This document shows positions 30,440 through 38,290 of a stretch of 64,000 bases of DNA, piece after piece (position 1 is the stretch's first letter; each line of letters begins with the position of its first letter). Source of the stretch: Hyphomicrobiales bacterium (GTDB taxonomy: Bacteria; Pseudomonadota; Alphaproteobacteria; Rhizobiales; Rhizobiaceae); assembly GCA_900473745.1 (NCBI GenBank), contig UCMW01000015.1:114464-178463 (forward strand), given 5' to 3'. The notes beneath the pieces were generated by a model that had not been told where the DNA came from, did no database searches, and worked only from the letters and a program-made list of their open reading frames with translations. A program made the translations under genes and the position numbers.

Positions 30440-30471
30440 AAAAACCCGCGCCGGAGGTCCAGCGCGGGTTT
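30440..30471 (-). terminator. Terminator after rplT
   Basis: On the minus strand AACCCGCGC, a 10-base loop and GCGCGGGTT, followed by a T-rich run. It separates rpmI-rplT from the kinase-pheS unit. Confidence 0.85.
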
Positions 30472-30508
30472 CCCAATCTAAAATCCAAAGAAGCTTGGGA
30501 GCGCTGGC

Positions 30509-30913
30509 TTACTTGACCGCGCTTTCAAACTCGTTGGCCGTGCCGGCGTCCTTGAGGTAGGCGAGCGCCTTCTTGGAAGCGTCTACGAGCTTCGCGAAAG
30601 CAGCCGGCTCATGGATGGCGAGGTCGGAGAGGACCTTGCGGTCAACTTCGATGCCAGCCTTGTTCAGGCCGTCGATGAAGCGGCCGTAGGTCAGGCCGAA
30701 TTCGCGGACGGCAGCGTTGATACGCTGGATCCACAGAGCGCGGAAGTTGCGCTTGTTGTTCTTGCGGTCGCGGTAAGCAAACTGCTTCGAACGATCGACG
30801 GCAGCCTTGGCGGCCCGGATCGTGTTCTTGCGGCGGCCGTAGAAGCCCTTGGCCTGCTTGAATACCTTGTTGTGCTTGGCGCGGGAAGTTACGCCACGTT
30901 TTACGCGTGCCAT
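30509..30913 (-). CDS. rplT: 50S ribosomal protein L20
   Basis: 134 residues, slightly longer than the usual 117-120, with the basic N-terminal extension ([20 protein letters not shown]) that threads into 23S rRNA and a globular C-terminal part. L20 is the repressor of its own operon in other bacteria. It lies 37 bases after rpmI and is followed by a terminator. Confidence 0.98.
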   Translation of the reverse strand: MARVKRGVTSRAKHNKVFKQAKGFYGRRKNTIRAAKAAVDRSKQFAYRDRKNNKRNFRALWIQRINAAVREFGLTYGRFIDGLNKAGIEVDRKVLSDLAIHEPAAFAKLVDASKKALAYLKDAGTANEFESAVK

Positions 30914-30950
30914 GTCATGATCTCCTTAATTGTCCAACAGCGAGCGGGTC

Positions 30951-31154
30951 TCAGAGACCGTTTGGCAGGTAGTTCTTGATGACCTTCTTGCCGTCAGGTT
31001 CAGCCAGAACCATCGTGCCGCGGGCATCGCGAATGAACTTGTTGGACCGCTTGATCATGCCGTGACGCTTGCCAGCTGCAGCCGCGAGGACCTTGCCGGA
31101 AGCCGTGATCTTGAACCGCTTTTTCGCGGAGGATTTCGTCTTCATCTTGGGCAT
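30951..31154 (-). CDS. rpmI: 50S ribosomal protein L35
   Basis: 67 residues starting [15 protein letters not shown], the L35 signature. The ATG at 31154 was chosen over a longer in-frame reading because it matches the universal L35 N-terminus. It is in an operon with rplT and carries a hairpin leader upstream that may be the L20 target. Confidence 0.97.
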   Translation of the reverse strand: MPKMKTKSSAKKRFKITASGKVLAAAAGKRHGMIKRSNKFIRDARGTMVLAEPDGKKVIKNYLPNGL

Positions 31155-31180
31155 TTTGCTACTCCATTGTTCTTGTATCG

Positions 31181-31204
31181 AAACAGGCAGACGAATGCCT
31201 GTTT
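31181..31204 (-). promoter_or_regulatory. Leader hairpin upstream of rpmI (candidate L20 autoregulatory site)
   Basis: AAACAGGCA and TGCCTGTTT form a perfect 9-bp stem around a 6-base loop in the rpmI leader, 26 bases before the ATG. L20 binds leader structures of rpmI-rplT in other bacteria; that this is such a site is inferred. Confidence 0.45.
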
Positions 31205-31256
31205 TCAAGCATAAAGAACGGCCACGGCATGCCCTGCCGGACCGTTCGGACGGGCG

Positions 31257-31285
31257 CTTATAACCGCAGACCCGGGAAAGCGCAA
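31257..31285 (-). promoter_or_regulatory. Candidate promoter for rpmI-rplT
   Basis: Minus strand TTGCGC-N17-TATAAG, about 100 bases before the rpmI ATG and just past the histidine kinase stop. It would give rpmI-rplT independence from infC. Confidence 0.5.
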
Positions 31286-31325
31286 CGGGTGGCGGCGGGA
31301 ATCTTCCGGAAGGCTGAAAAACGCG

Positions 31326-32648
31326 TCAGGACCTGGCCGGCAGAAAGAGGCCGACCTTCAGGCCACCCAGCTCTGAACGGGCAAAGACGATGCGCCCACC
31401 ATAGGCGGCGAGAACGTCGGTGCTGATCGCAAGGCCGAGCCCCGTACCCTCGTCCTCGGCCAGATGCACGCCGCGTCGGGCAATGGCCGCCAGATCTTCG
31501 TCGTCGACGCCAGGCCCATCGTCCTCGACGTCCAGCCGGATGAAGTTCCCGTCCCGATCCGCAGACACGGAGATCACCGCGCGGGCATAACGCGTCGCGT
31601 TGTCGAGGACGTTGCCGAGAGCTTCCGCAAGGTCGGCCGGATCCATGTCCGCCGTCAGGCTCTCGTCGATCCCGATCTTCCAGGTCACGCCGCGCGCTGC
31701 AGTCACCGGTGCCAACACCGAGACCAGCTTGCCGGTGAGCGAGGCGAGACCTGTCTGCGCCATCTGCTCCACGCCGAGCCGCGCGGACTGCAGCTGCCGG
31801 TCGGCCCGCTGGCGGATCAGGTCGACCTGCTGGCGGATCATGCTGCGCTCCCTATCCGGCAAATTGTCGGCGAGTTGCAGGAGGACCGTCAGTGGCGTCT
31901 TCAGTCCGTGCGCGAGATCGCTCGCCCGGGCACGGGCCCGCTCGATTGCGGTTTCTCGCTCCCGAAGCAGGCCATTCATCTCGCCCACCAGGGGACGCAG
32001 TTCGGTCGGACCGGCGTCCGGCAGTTGATCCGTCCCGCCGGAGCGGACGAGTGCCAGGCCGCTTTGCAGCCGCGCCAAAGGCGCAAGTCCGATCCCCACC
32101 TGAAGAAAGGCCGCCGCCAAGAGAACAGCCGCCGTCAACACCAGCATGATGGTCATGGCGCCGTGATATTCGGAAATCGCATCGTCCATGACCTTCCGAT
32201 CGAAGCCGGCAAGCAGTGTCAGTGGTTTATTTCCTTCGGGGGTTTCGAGGATCAGGTCGCGCAACTGCACCAGAAGCGGCGCGCCGTCCGGTCCCTGCCC
32301 CTGCCTGAAGCCATAGGGTCCGGCCAGCAGCGTGTCGGCAGCGAGCTCGATATCCCAGAGTGAGCGCGAGCGGAAGATCAGGCCCCCTTCACCGACCACC
32401 TGCCAGTAGAGGCCGCTTCCCGGCAGCTCGAAACGCGGATCGCCCGGCTCGTCCGTCATGCGTCCCTTGCCGGCTTCGAATTCCACGCCGGCGGCCAATT
32501 GGTCGATGATGGCCGACATATCGGCGCGGTAGCGGTCTGCGACGTAGTTGGAGAAAATACGGCTGAGGCCCGACGCGACCAGAAGGAGAATGAAGGCGAT
32601 CGCCAGAACGGCTCCGACGAGGAGGCGCAGGCGCAGGGACTGCATCAT
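31326..32648 (-). CDS. Membrane sensor histidine kinase (PhoQ/FeuQ-like)
   Basis: 440 residues. Membrane helices at about 8-28 and 164-188 enclose a periplasmic domain of about 135 residues with YWQVVGEGGLIFRSRSLWD, a pattern of PhoQ/FeuQ-like sensors. HAMP and DHp follow with the phospho-acceptor in LAHGLKTPL (His247), then N-box Asn350, DDGPG (376-380) and GTGLGLA (401-407). The start overlaps the response regulator stop (ATGA). Two aspartate-rich secreted proteins upstream may be partners or targets. Confidence 0.93.
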   Translation of the reverse strand: MMQSLRLRLLVGAVLAIAFILLLVASGLSRIFSNYVADRYRADMSAIIDQLAAGVEFEAGKGRMTDEPGDPRFELPGSGLYWQVVGEGGLIFRSRSLWDIELAADTLLAGPYGFRQGQGPDGAPLLVQLRDLILETPEGNKPLTLLAGFDRKVMDDAISEYHGAMTIMLVLTAAVLLAAAFLQVGIGLAPLARLQSGLALVRSGGTDQLPDAGPTELRPLVGEMNGLLRERETAIERARARASDLAHGLKTPLTVLLQLADNLPDRERSMIRQQVDLIRQRADRQLQSARLGVEQMAQTGLASLTGKLVSVLAPVTAARGVTWKIGIDESLTADMDPADLAEALGNVLDNATRYARAVISVSADRDGNFIRLDVEDDGPGVDDEDLAAIARRGVHLAEDEGTGLGLAISTDVLAAYGGRIVFARSELGGLKVGLFLPARS

Positions 32649-33310
32649 ACCTCCTCACCGGCCAAAGTGTAACCGAAGCCGCGGCGGGTGGCGATGGCAG
32701 TGGGATGGGTCTTGCGCCGGATGCGGGCGATCATCGCCTCGACGGCATTCTTGCCGGCGTCGTCGTCGCGCCCCTGAACCTGCCTGGCGATTTCGATCGG
32801 ATCGAAGACCCTCTGGGGTTCGGCGATCAACAGGGCCAGCAGGCGAAACTCGAGCGGCGTGAGGTCGATCGGCCGGTCGTCATAGGTGACACGACGGGTC
32901 GTCTCATCCAGCACGAAACCGCCGGCGGATGCCTTGGTCTTCGCCCGTCCGCCGGCACGGCGCAGCAGCGCCTTCAGACGCGCCACGAGCTCCTCGCTGC
33001 GGAAGGGTTTCGGAAGATAATCGTCGGCGCCGGCGTCGAAACCGTCGACCCGCTCCATCCAGGATCCGCGGGCGGTCAGAACCAGAATGGGCGTATCCAG
33101 GCCTGCCGATCGCCAGCGCTTGAGGATCGAGAGACCATCCATTCCCGGCAGGCCGAGATCGAGAACGATCGCAGCATAGTCGCCTGTCTCACCCTCGGCC
33201 CAGACATCCGGGCCGGTGGCGCGATGATCGACGAGGAAACCCTCCAGCTCGAGCTTGGCGCGGGTATGGTCGGCAATCGTCTGATCGTCCTCCGCGAGCA
33301 GAATGCGCAT
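32645..33310 (-). CDS. OmpR/PhoP-family response regulator
   Basis: 221 residues. The receiver domain has the acidic pocket AEDD (6-9), phospho-acceptor Asp51 in VLDLGLPG, switch Thr in LTARG and Lys in PKPF. A C-terminal winged helix (about 130-220) ends with RRGFGYTLAGE. It is coupled to the kinase by a 4-base overlap and lies 3 bases after the PepSY gene, so all three form one operon. Confidence 0.95.
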   Translation of the reverse strand: MRILLAEDDQTIADHTRAKLELEGFLVDHRATGPDVWAEGETGDYAAIVLDLGLPGMDGLSILKRWRSAGLDTPILVLTARGSWMERVDGFDAGADDYLPKPFRSEELVARLKALLRRAGGRAKTKASAGGFVLDETTRRVTYDDRPIDLTPLEFRLLALLIAEPQRVFDPIEIARQVQGRDDDAGKNAVEAMIARIRRKTHPTAIATRRGFGYTLAGEEV

Positions 33311-33313
33311 GGG

Positions 33314-33826
33314 TCACCATCCGAAGAGATTGAGCTTTCGCCCGGTTGCGGCTTCCAGCTTCAGCGTTTTGACGCGGGATCCGGTCTGTACCTTCAATGT
33401 GTAGTAGGGTGCGCGGGCCTTCAGATTGAGATCGACCGAGATCACCCGGCCACCGCCGAGATCATCCACGCGCTTGAGGATTTCGCGGAGCGGCAGGATG
33501 CGTCCCTCGTCGACGGCTTCACGAGCCCTCAGATGGTCCCGATCCTTTCCGGAGCCACTGCCGCTTCGGTCGTCATCTTCATCATCACCGTCATCATCAT
33601 CGTCTCCGCCGCGACCGCGACCACGACCACTGCTGTCGTCATCGTCATCGTCATCGCTGTCGTCAGAATCGTCGTCCGACCCTCCGGAACCGCTGTTGTC
33701 GCTGTCCCCGCCGCTGTCACTGTCACTGTCGTCACCCCCGTCTTTTGCCATGGCACTGCCGGCCGGCACGAAACCAGCGGAAAGCAGACCCAGCGATGCA
33801 AACAGGAAAAGGCGACGGTCCATCAT
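33314..33826 (-). CDS. Secreted aspartate/serine-rich protein with a C-terminal PepSY domain
   Basis: 170 residues: a signal peptide (about 1-27, ending SAMA), an extremely acidic Asp/Ser/Gly tract (29-96) with one RGRGRG island, and a PepSY-type domain (about 98-170, LPLREILKRVDDLGGGRVIS to LEAATGRKLNL). PepSY domains often regulate proteases or act as sensor accessories. Only 3 bases separate it from the response regulator. The acidic tract suggests metal or cation binding, which is inferred. Confidence 0.85.
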   Translation of the reverse strand: MMDRRLFLFASLGLLSAGFVPAGSAMAKDGGDDSDSDSGGDSDNSGSGGSDDDSDDSDDDDDDDSSGRGRGRGGDDDDDGDDEDDDRSGSGSGKDRDHLRAREAVDEGRILPLREILKRVDDLGGGRVISVDLNLKARAPYYTLKVQTGSRVKTLKLEAATGRKLNLFGW

Positions 33827-33842
33827 GGCTCATTCAATGTTT

Positions 33843-33871
33843 GGCAGAGACTAGCGCGAGCCGTCTCTGCC
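33843..33871 (-). promoter_or_regulatory. Hairpin in the leader of the PepSY-kinase operon
   Basis: GGCAGAGAC and GTCTCTGCC form a perfect 9-bp inverted repeat with an 11-base centre, 16 bases before the first ATG of the PepSY gene. It could be a response-regulator operator or an RNA structure. Confidence 0.4.
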
Positions 33872-33880
33872 GCCAACAGA

Positions 33881-33917
33881 AGAAAAGATATCCCCGTCCG
33901 GTGGGGGCCGGACGGGG
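33881..33917 (-). terminator. Terminator-like hairpin after the second acidic protein gene
   Basis: CCCCGTCCGG/CCGGACGGGG, a 10-bp perfect stem with a 6-base loop, followed on the minus strand by ATATCTTTTCTT. It splits the acidic protein gene at 33972 from the PepSY operon. Confidence 0.65.
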
Positions 33918-33971
33918 CGAAACGGCTAGAAAATACCCGCGGCGGCTCGGGCTTCGCCGTTCCGGTTCCGA

Positions 33972-34529
33972 TCAGGGTGCGGGAACGACGGTAACGCCGG
34001 TCAACGTTCCCTGTGGTGCGCGGACCTTGATTTCGGTCTGGCCGTGTTCTTCCTCGAATTCGAAGCGCAGGCGATTGCCGTTCTGGTCCACGGGGATCAT
34101 CGATCCGCTGCGCAGTCCGGCCAGTTGGTTGTCGTTGACGATCACGCGGACTTCGTCGCGGTCACCGCCCCGACCACGGCGCCCATTGTCATCGTCATCA
34201 TCGTCATCGGAATCGTCGTCGTCATCTCCACCACGACCACGACCGCGACCGCGGCTGTCGTCATCGTCATCATCGTCGTCGCTGCTGCTGCTTCGATCCC
34301 GGTCACGTCCCGAGCTGTCGTCGTCACTGTCGTCGCGATCGCTGTCGCTGTCCCGACCGCTGTCATCGCTGCCGCTGTCGTCGTCATCGTCGCCACCGCG
34401 TGCCTGGACTTCGGTCGCCACGAGGACTGCCAGCGGACCCGGCACGATGCTGCCCAAAACCGGAATGAAGGTGATCGCCATGAGTGCCGTGCTGGATACG
34501 AGCAGGGTGCGGCGAAGGAGCTTAGTCAT
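33972..34529 (-). CDS. Second secreted aspartate-rich protein
   Basis: 185 residues: a hydrophobic signal region (about 8-43, ending VQARGG), an Asp-dominated tract with Ser and Arg-Gly islands (about 46-124), and a folded C-terminus (125-185, DEVRVIVNDNQLAGLRSGS to TLTGVTVVPAP). GGAGG precedes the ATG at 34529. The layout mirrors the PepSY protein next door, but I cannot place the C-terminal domain in PepSY with confidence. It lies between infC and the two-component operon and has its own terminator. Confidence 0.75.
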   Translation of the reverse strand: MTKLLRRTLLVSSTALMAITFIPVLGSIVPGPLAVLVATEVQARGGDDDDDSGSDDSGRDSDSDRDDSDDDSSGRDRDRSSSSDDDDDDDDSRGRGRGRGGDDDDDSDDDDDDDNGRRGRGGDRDEVRVIVNDNQLAGLRSGSMIPVDQNGNRLRFEFEEEHGQTEIKVRAPQGTLTGVTVVPAP

Positions 34530-34677
34530 TGTATGTCCTCCAAGATGTGTCTGCGTTGTCGATGGGAGGATCATGCATCAGCCTCGCTGACAAACCGGGC
34601 TGCGCGTCTGTCAGCGAACTGTCAGTCGGAAAACCCGAGACGGACAGGAGAAAAAAGCGGTCGACATGCAGCAAACG

Positions 34678-34707
34678 AAAAAAGCCGCCCCGAAGGGCGG
34701 CCTTTTT
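34678..34707 (-). terminator. Terminator after infC
   Basis: Stem GCCGCCC/GGGCGGC (7 bp) with a TTCG loop on the minus strand and T-runs on both strands, 20 bases past the infC stop. Confidence 0.9.
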
Positions 34708-34728
34708 AACGTCACGCTCGTCTCCAGC

Positions 34729-35265
34729 TCACTTCGGAGCGAGAACCATCATCATCTGACGGCCTTCGAGCTTCGGCTCGGCTTCGACCTTGGCGATGCC
34801 AAGCGTATCTTCCTTCACCTGAAGCAGGAGCTTCATGCCGAGTTCCTGGTGGGCCATTTCACGGCCGCGGAACTTCAGGGTCACCTTGACCTTGTCGCCT
34901 TCTTCGAAGAAGCGGTTCATCGCCTTCATCTTCACCTCATAGTCATGGGTGTCGATGTTCGGGCGCATCTTGATCTCTTTGACCTCGACGATCTTCTGCT
35001 TCTTGCGCGCTTCGGCCGCCTTCTTCTGGTTGGCGTATTTCAGCTTGCCCAGGTCGAGGATCTTGCAGACCGGCGGCTCTGCATTCGGCGAAATCTCGAC
35101 CAGATCCAGTCCGGCCTCTTCCGCCATGCGCAGCGCCTGATCCGTCGCGATGACACCGAGGTTCACGCCCTCTTCATTGATCAGCTGGACTTTCGGAATG
35201 CGGATTTCACGGTTGGAGCGCGGCCCGTCCTTTACGGGGGCATCGGTCTTGAACGGTCTGCGAAT
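34729..35265 (-). CDS. infC: Translation initiation factor IF-3, non-canonical ATT start
   Basis: 178 residues with the N-domain ([16 protein letters not shown]), the linker helix rich in Lys and the C-domain ([17 protein letters not shown]). No ATG, GTG or TTG lies near the conserved start; GAGGAG is followed 9 bases later by ATT (35265-35263), which gives the family N-terminus xRRPFK. Rare AUU starts let IF-3 repress its own synthesis. In other bacteria infC is followed at once by rpmI-rplT; here 3.6 kb intervene. Confidence 0.95.
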   Translation of the reverse strand: MRRPFKTDAPVKDGPRSNREIRIPKVQLINEEGVNLGVIATDQALRMAEEAGLDLVEISPNAEPPVCKILDLGKLKYANQKKAAEARKKQKIVEVKEIKMRPNIDTHDYEVKMKAMNRFFEEGDKVKVTLKFRGREMAHQELGMKLLLQVKEDTLGIAKVEAEPKLEGRQMMMVLAPK

Positions 35266-35332
35266 GGTCGTATTCTCCTCAAAACATTTCGGAATGTCGC
35301 AGCGTAAACCCGCGCGCATCCGCGTCATAGGG

Positions 35333-35361
35333 CTATGTGATATCTGCGACGGCAGTGTCAA
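35333..35361 (-). promoter_or_regulatory. Candidate infC promoter
   Basis: Minus strand TTGACA-N17-ACATAG, about 70 bases before the ATT start. The -35 is perfect, the -10 is weak. Confidence 0.4.
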
Positions 35362-35443
35362 TAGCATGCTTCCGAAAGAAAATCACCTGTTGTCCGCGAC
35401 TCCGCGAATGTGTTTTACAACCATCGACAAAAGGAGAGCGCTC

Positions 35444-36238
35444 ATGACCACGACAGCAAACATCCTGCAGGAGAAGACGATCACGGTGGGAGCCGGCGAA
35501 GCGGCACGCGACATCGTCGTCATTACGCGCCTCGGCGTCACGCAGGACAGGCCGGCGCTGGTCTGGCTCGGCGGCTATCGGTCCGACATGGCAGGCACAA
35601 AGGCGATCGAGATGGACGCGCTTGCCGCCGAACAGGGGCTTGCCGCGATCCGCTTCGACTATTCGGGCCACGGCGTCTCCGGCGGGGATTTCAAAAAGGG
35701 CACGATCTCGCGCTGGACCGAGGAGGCGCTGGCGGTCATCACGGCTGCCAGTGTGTCGAAGGTCGTGCTGGTCGGCTCCTCCATGGGCGGCTGGATCGCG
35801 CTGCGCGTCATCCAGGAGGCCAGGCGGCTCGGACTGCCCGTCACGGTCGAAGGTCTGGTGCTCATCGCACCGGCCCCGGACTTCACGTCCGACCTGATCG
35901 AGCCCGGCCTGACAGAGACCGAGCGGCAGTCGCTTCTCGAGCGCGGCTATTTCGAGGAGCCTTCCGAATACAGCCCCGAACCCAACATCTTCACCCGCGT
36001 CTTGATGGAGGACGGCATCAAGAACCGGGTGCTGACAGGCCTCATCGAGACAGGTTGCCCAGTGCATATCCTGCAGGGCATGAAGGATCCGGACGTGCCC
36101 TACCAGCACGCCCTCAAACTCATGGAATTCCTGCCGCTGGACGACGTCGTGCTGACGCTGATTCGCGACGGAGACCATCGACTTTCCCGTCCCGAAGACA
36201 TTGCCAAGATGAAATCGGCCATCGTTTCGATGGTCTGA
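35444..36238 (+). CDS. Alpha/beta hydrolase
   Basis: 264-residue serine hydrolase. The nucleophile elbow GSSMGG (Ser in VLVGSSMGGWIAL), an Asp in MKDPDVPY and the late His in GDHRLSRPED make a plausible triad. RFDYSGHGVSGGDF is typical of the fold. AAGGAG precedes the ATG at 35444. It diverges from infC; the substrate is unknown. Confidence 0.9.
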   Translation: MTTTANILQEKTITVGAGEAARDIVVITRLGVTQDRPALVWLGGYRSDMAGTKAIEMDALAAEQGLAAIRFDYSGHGVSGGDFKKGTISRWTEEALAVITAASVSKVVLVGSSMGGWIALRVIQEARRLGLPVTVEGLVLIAPAPDFTSDLIEPGLTETERQSLLERGYFEEPSEYSPEPNIFTRVLMEDGIKNRVLTGLIETGCPVHILQGMKDPDVPYQHALKLMEFLPLDDVVLTLIRDGDHRLSRPEDIAKMKSAIVSMV

Positions 36239-36272
36239 GCATCGCTGAAAAACGATATCTCCCCACCCAACT

Positions 36273-36297
36273 GGAACAGAACGTGTCTTCGGACGTT
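36273..36297 (+). promoter_or_regulatory. Predicted general-stress (EcfG/RpoE2-type) promoter
   Basis: GGAAC-N16-CGTT, an exact match to the alphaproteobacterial general stress response promoter, 117 bases before the BTLCP gene and pointing at it. Confidence 0.65.
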
Positions 36298-36413
36298 CGA
36301 ACTGTCGCATTTTAACCATACTGGATGAATTGCGTCGGTGGATACCACCGGCGCCGTTGACTCATGTCCTGCTGCAATCTTAACCTTTTGTTAAGGATAC
36401 AGGGGACGTGTTC

Positions 36414-37031
36414 ATGACGAACGGCTCGCGCGCCATCAAGGCGCTGATCATCGCAGCTGCGATTCTCGCACCTGCTCATGCGGGCTTCTCGGCGCCGCAG
36501 TCGCTGCGATCGATGATCACCGGCAGCATCACATCCCAGCCCATCGGCCATTACGAATTCTGCCAGACGCTTCCGCAGGAATGCGCGGTTCGCAACCGCC
36601 CCACGACCCCGCCCAAGGTGACCGATCACGGCTGGAGCGTGGTGCGCGACATCAATGCCAACGTCAATCACGCCATCGTTCCGCTGACCGATCACGAAAT
36701 CTACGGCCGCGAAGAAGTCTGGGCCTATCCGGTCGATCTCGGCGATTGCGAGGATTTCGTGCTCCTCAAGCGCAAGAAGCTTATGGAAGCGGGCTTTTCC
36801 GCCGCCGATCTGCTGATCACCGTCGTGCGCAAGCCCGATGGAGAGGGCCACGCCGTTCTCACGGTAAGAACCCAGTCGGGCGACTTCGTACTCGACAACC
36901 TGAACAACGACGTGAAGCTCTGGACCGAGACGCGCTATTCGTTCCTCAAGCGCCAGTCGAGCACCGACAGCGGTCGCTGGGTCACCATCGAGAACGGCAC
37001 GTCCGACGTGCTGGTCGGCGCCCTGCAGTAG
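36414..37031 (+). CDS. Bacterial transglutaminase-like cysteine peptidase (BTLCP)
   Basis: 205 residues with a signal peptide (about 1-28) and the BTLCP (DUF920) core. The Cys-His-Asp triad appears as GDCEDFVLLKRKKL, EGHAVLTVRT and LDNLNNDV. AGGGGA supports the ATG at 36414 (a GTG at 36408 is in frame). Members of this family process envelope proteins; LapG is a related periplasmic protease of adhesins. A general-stress promoter lies upstream. Confidence 0.9.
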   Translation: MTNGSRAIKALIIAAAILAPAHAGFSAPQSLRSMITGSITSQPIGHYEFCQTLPQECAVRNRPTTPPKVTDHGWSVVRDINANVNHAIVPLTDHEIYGREEVWAYPVDLGDCEDFVLLKRKKLMEAGFSAADLLITVVRKPDGEGHAVLTVRTQSGDFVLDNLNNDVKLWTETRYSFLKRQSSTDSGRWVTIENGTSDVLVGALQ

Positions 37032-37043
37032 ATATAAATCTCT

Positions 37044-38213
37044 TCACCGACGCGTCAGCGCGAGTGTCGCCAGAACCGCGAGGCAGGCCATACCCGCCAG
37101 TGCTGCCAGCGCTGCCGACGGGCCAACCGTCTCGTTGAGCCAGATCACCGAGACGGGGGCGATTGCGGACGCGACGATCCGCGTTGATGCGAGCGTGCCC
37201 ATGGTCCGGCCATAGCCGGCCGCCCCGAAGTAATGCAGCGGCAGCACGCCCCGCACGATCGACGTCAGCCCCTGGCCTGCGCCGTAACAGACTGCGAAGG
37301 CAATGGCGAAACCCGCGAAGGGCTGAATGAGCGCGCCCGCCAGCGCGAACAGGCCGAGCACCATGGCGAGCGCCGCGATGATCGCCGTCAGGGGCGGCGA
37401 GAAGAGATTGCGCCTGGCATATTCGATCAGGCGCGCAGCCACCTGGCTCGGCCCGATGAGACTTCCGGCAAGCGTCGCCATCGCGGTTGCATAACCGAGG
37501 TCGCGCATCAGGACGAGAAGCGTGGCGCCGACCGCTGATACGACGAAGCCACCCGCCGCAAACGCAGTCGCCATCAAAACCATCCGGCGTCTCCGCTCTC
37601 CGTCGAGATTCATTCCGGCGCTTGTCTCCTCGACACGGGAGACCGGCTTTTCGTTGATCCTCGCCCGTGGCAAGGCGAGATGGATCGGGAGCGCGATCAG
37701 GAGGTTCATAGCGGCCAGAACGAGATAGACATCGCGCCAGTCCATCCAGGTCAGCAGCCATTGCAGGAGCGGCCAGAAGACGGTGGAGGCAAAGCCTGCG
37801 ATCAGGGTGACGAGCGTGATATGGGCGCGGGCCTCGCGCCCGTGGCTCTGGGCAAGGGCCGCAAAGCCGGCATCATACTGGACGGCCAGTGCCACGAACT
37901 CGGCCACCAGCGTGATCACCGCGAACTGCCAGGCATTCTGCATGACGGCAAAAAGGGCGAGGGAAACGGCCGCCGCGATCGAGCCGAGGCACAGGATCAA
38001 TCGAGCACCGAAGCGATCGACAAGGCGGCCGAGCACGGGCGCCGAGACCGCTCCTGCCAGCAGGCCCAGAGAAAAGACGCCGAAGACGAAACTCTGGCCC
38101 CAGCCGAATTCGCGGGCGATTTCGGGGGCGAGGACGGAGAAGGAGTAATAGAGCGTGCCGTAACCGATGGTCATGGTCACGCCCAGACCGATGGTCGCGG
38201 GAGAGGCTTTCAT
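37044..38213 (-). CDS. MFS transporter
   Basis: 389 residues with twelve hydrophobic helices in two halves. Motif A appears as GRLVDRFGAR between helices 2 and 3, and the N-terminus MTIGYGTLYYSFSVLAPEIA is typical of the monocarboxylate/oxalate-formate-like branch. The substrate is not predictable. Convergent with the BTLCP gene. Confidence 0.9.
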   Translation of the reverse strand: MKASPATIGLGVTMTIGYGTLYYSFSVLAPEIAREFGWGQSFVFGVFSLGLLAGAVSAPVLGRLVDRFGARLILCLGSIAAAVSLALFAVMQNAWQFAVITLVAEFVALAVQYDAGFAALAQSHGREARAHITLVTLIAGFASTVFWPLLQWLLTWMDWRDVYLVLAAMNLLIALPIHLALPRARINEKPVSRVEETSAGMNLDGERRRRMVLMATAFAAGGFVVSAVGATLLVLMRDLGYATAMATLAGSLIGPSQVAARLIEYARRNLFSPPLTAIIAALAMVLGLFALAGALIQPFAGFAIAFAVCYGAGQGLTSIVRGVLPLHYFGAAGYGRTMGTLASTRIVASAIAPVSVIWLNETVGPSAALAALAGMACLAVLATLALTRR

Positions 38214-38290
38214 GGGTGCGCCATAATGCGTTTCGATGATCGCCAGATGACAGCGCGAGACGAGGCTCCGTCAAGCCTCGCCCGCGGGCA

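Noticed and set aside
33426..33854. Ser/Pro-rich plus-strand frame opposite the PepSY gene
   Set aside because: Its composition is the mirror of the Asp-rich tract on the other strand; the minus-strand protein has a signal peptide and a PepSY domain.
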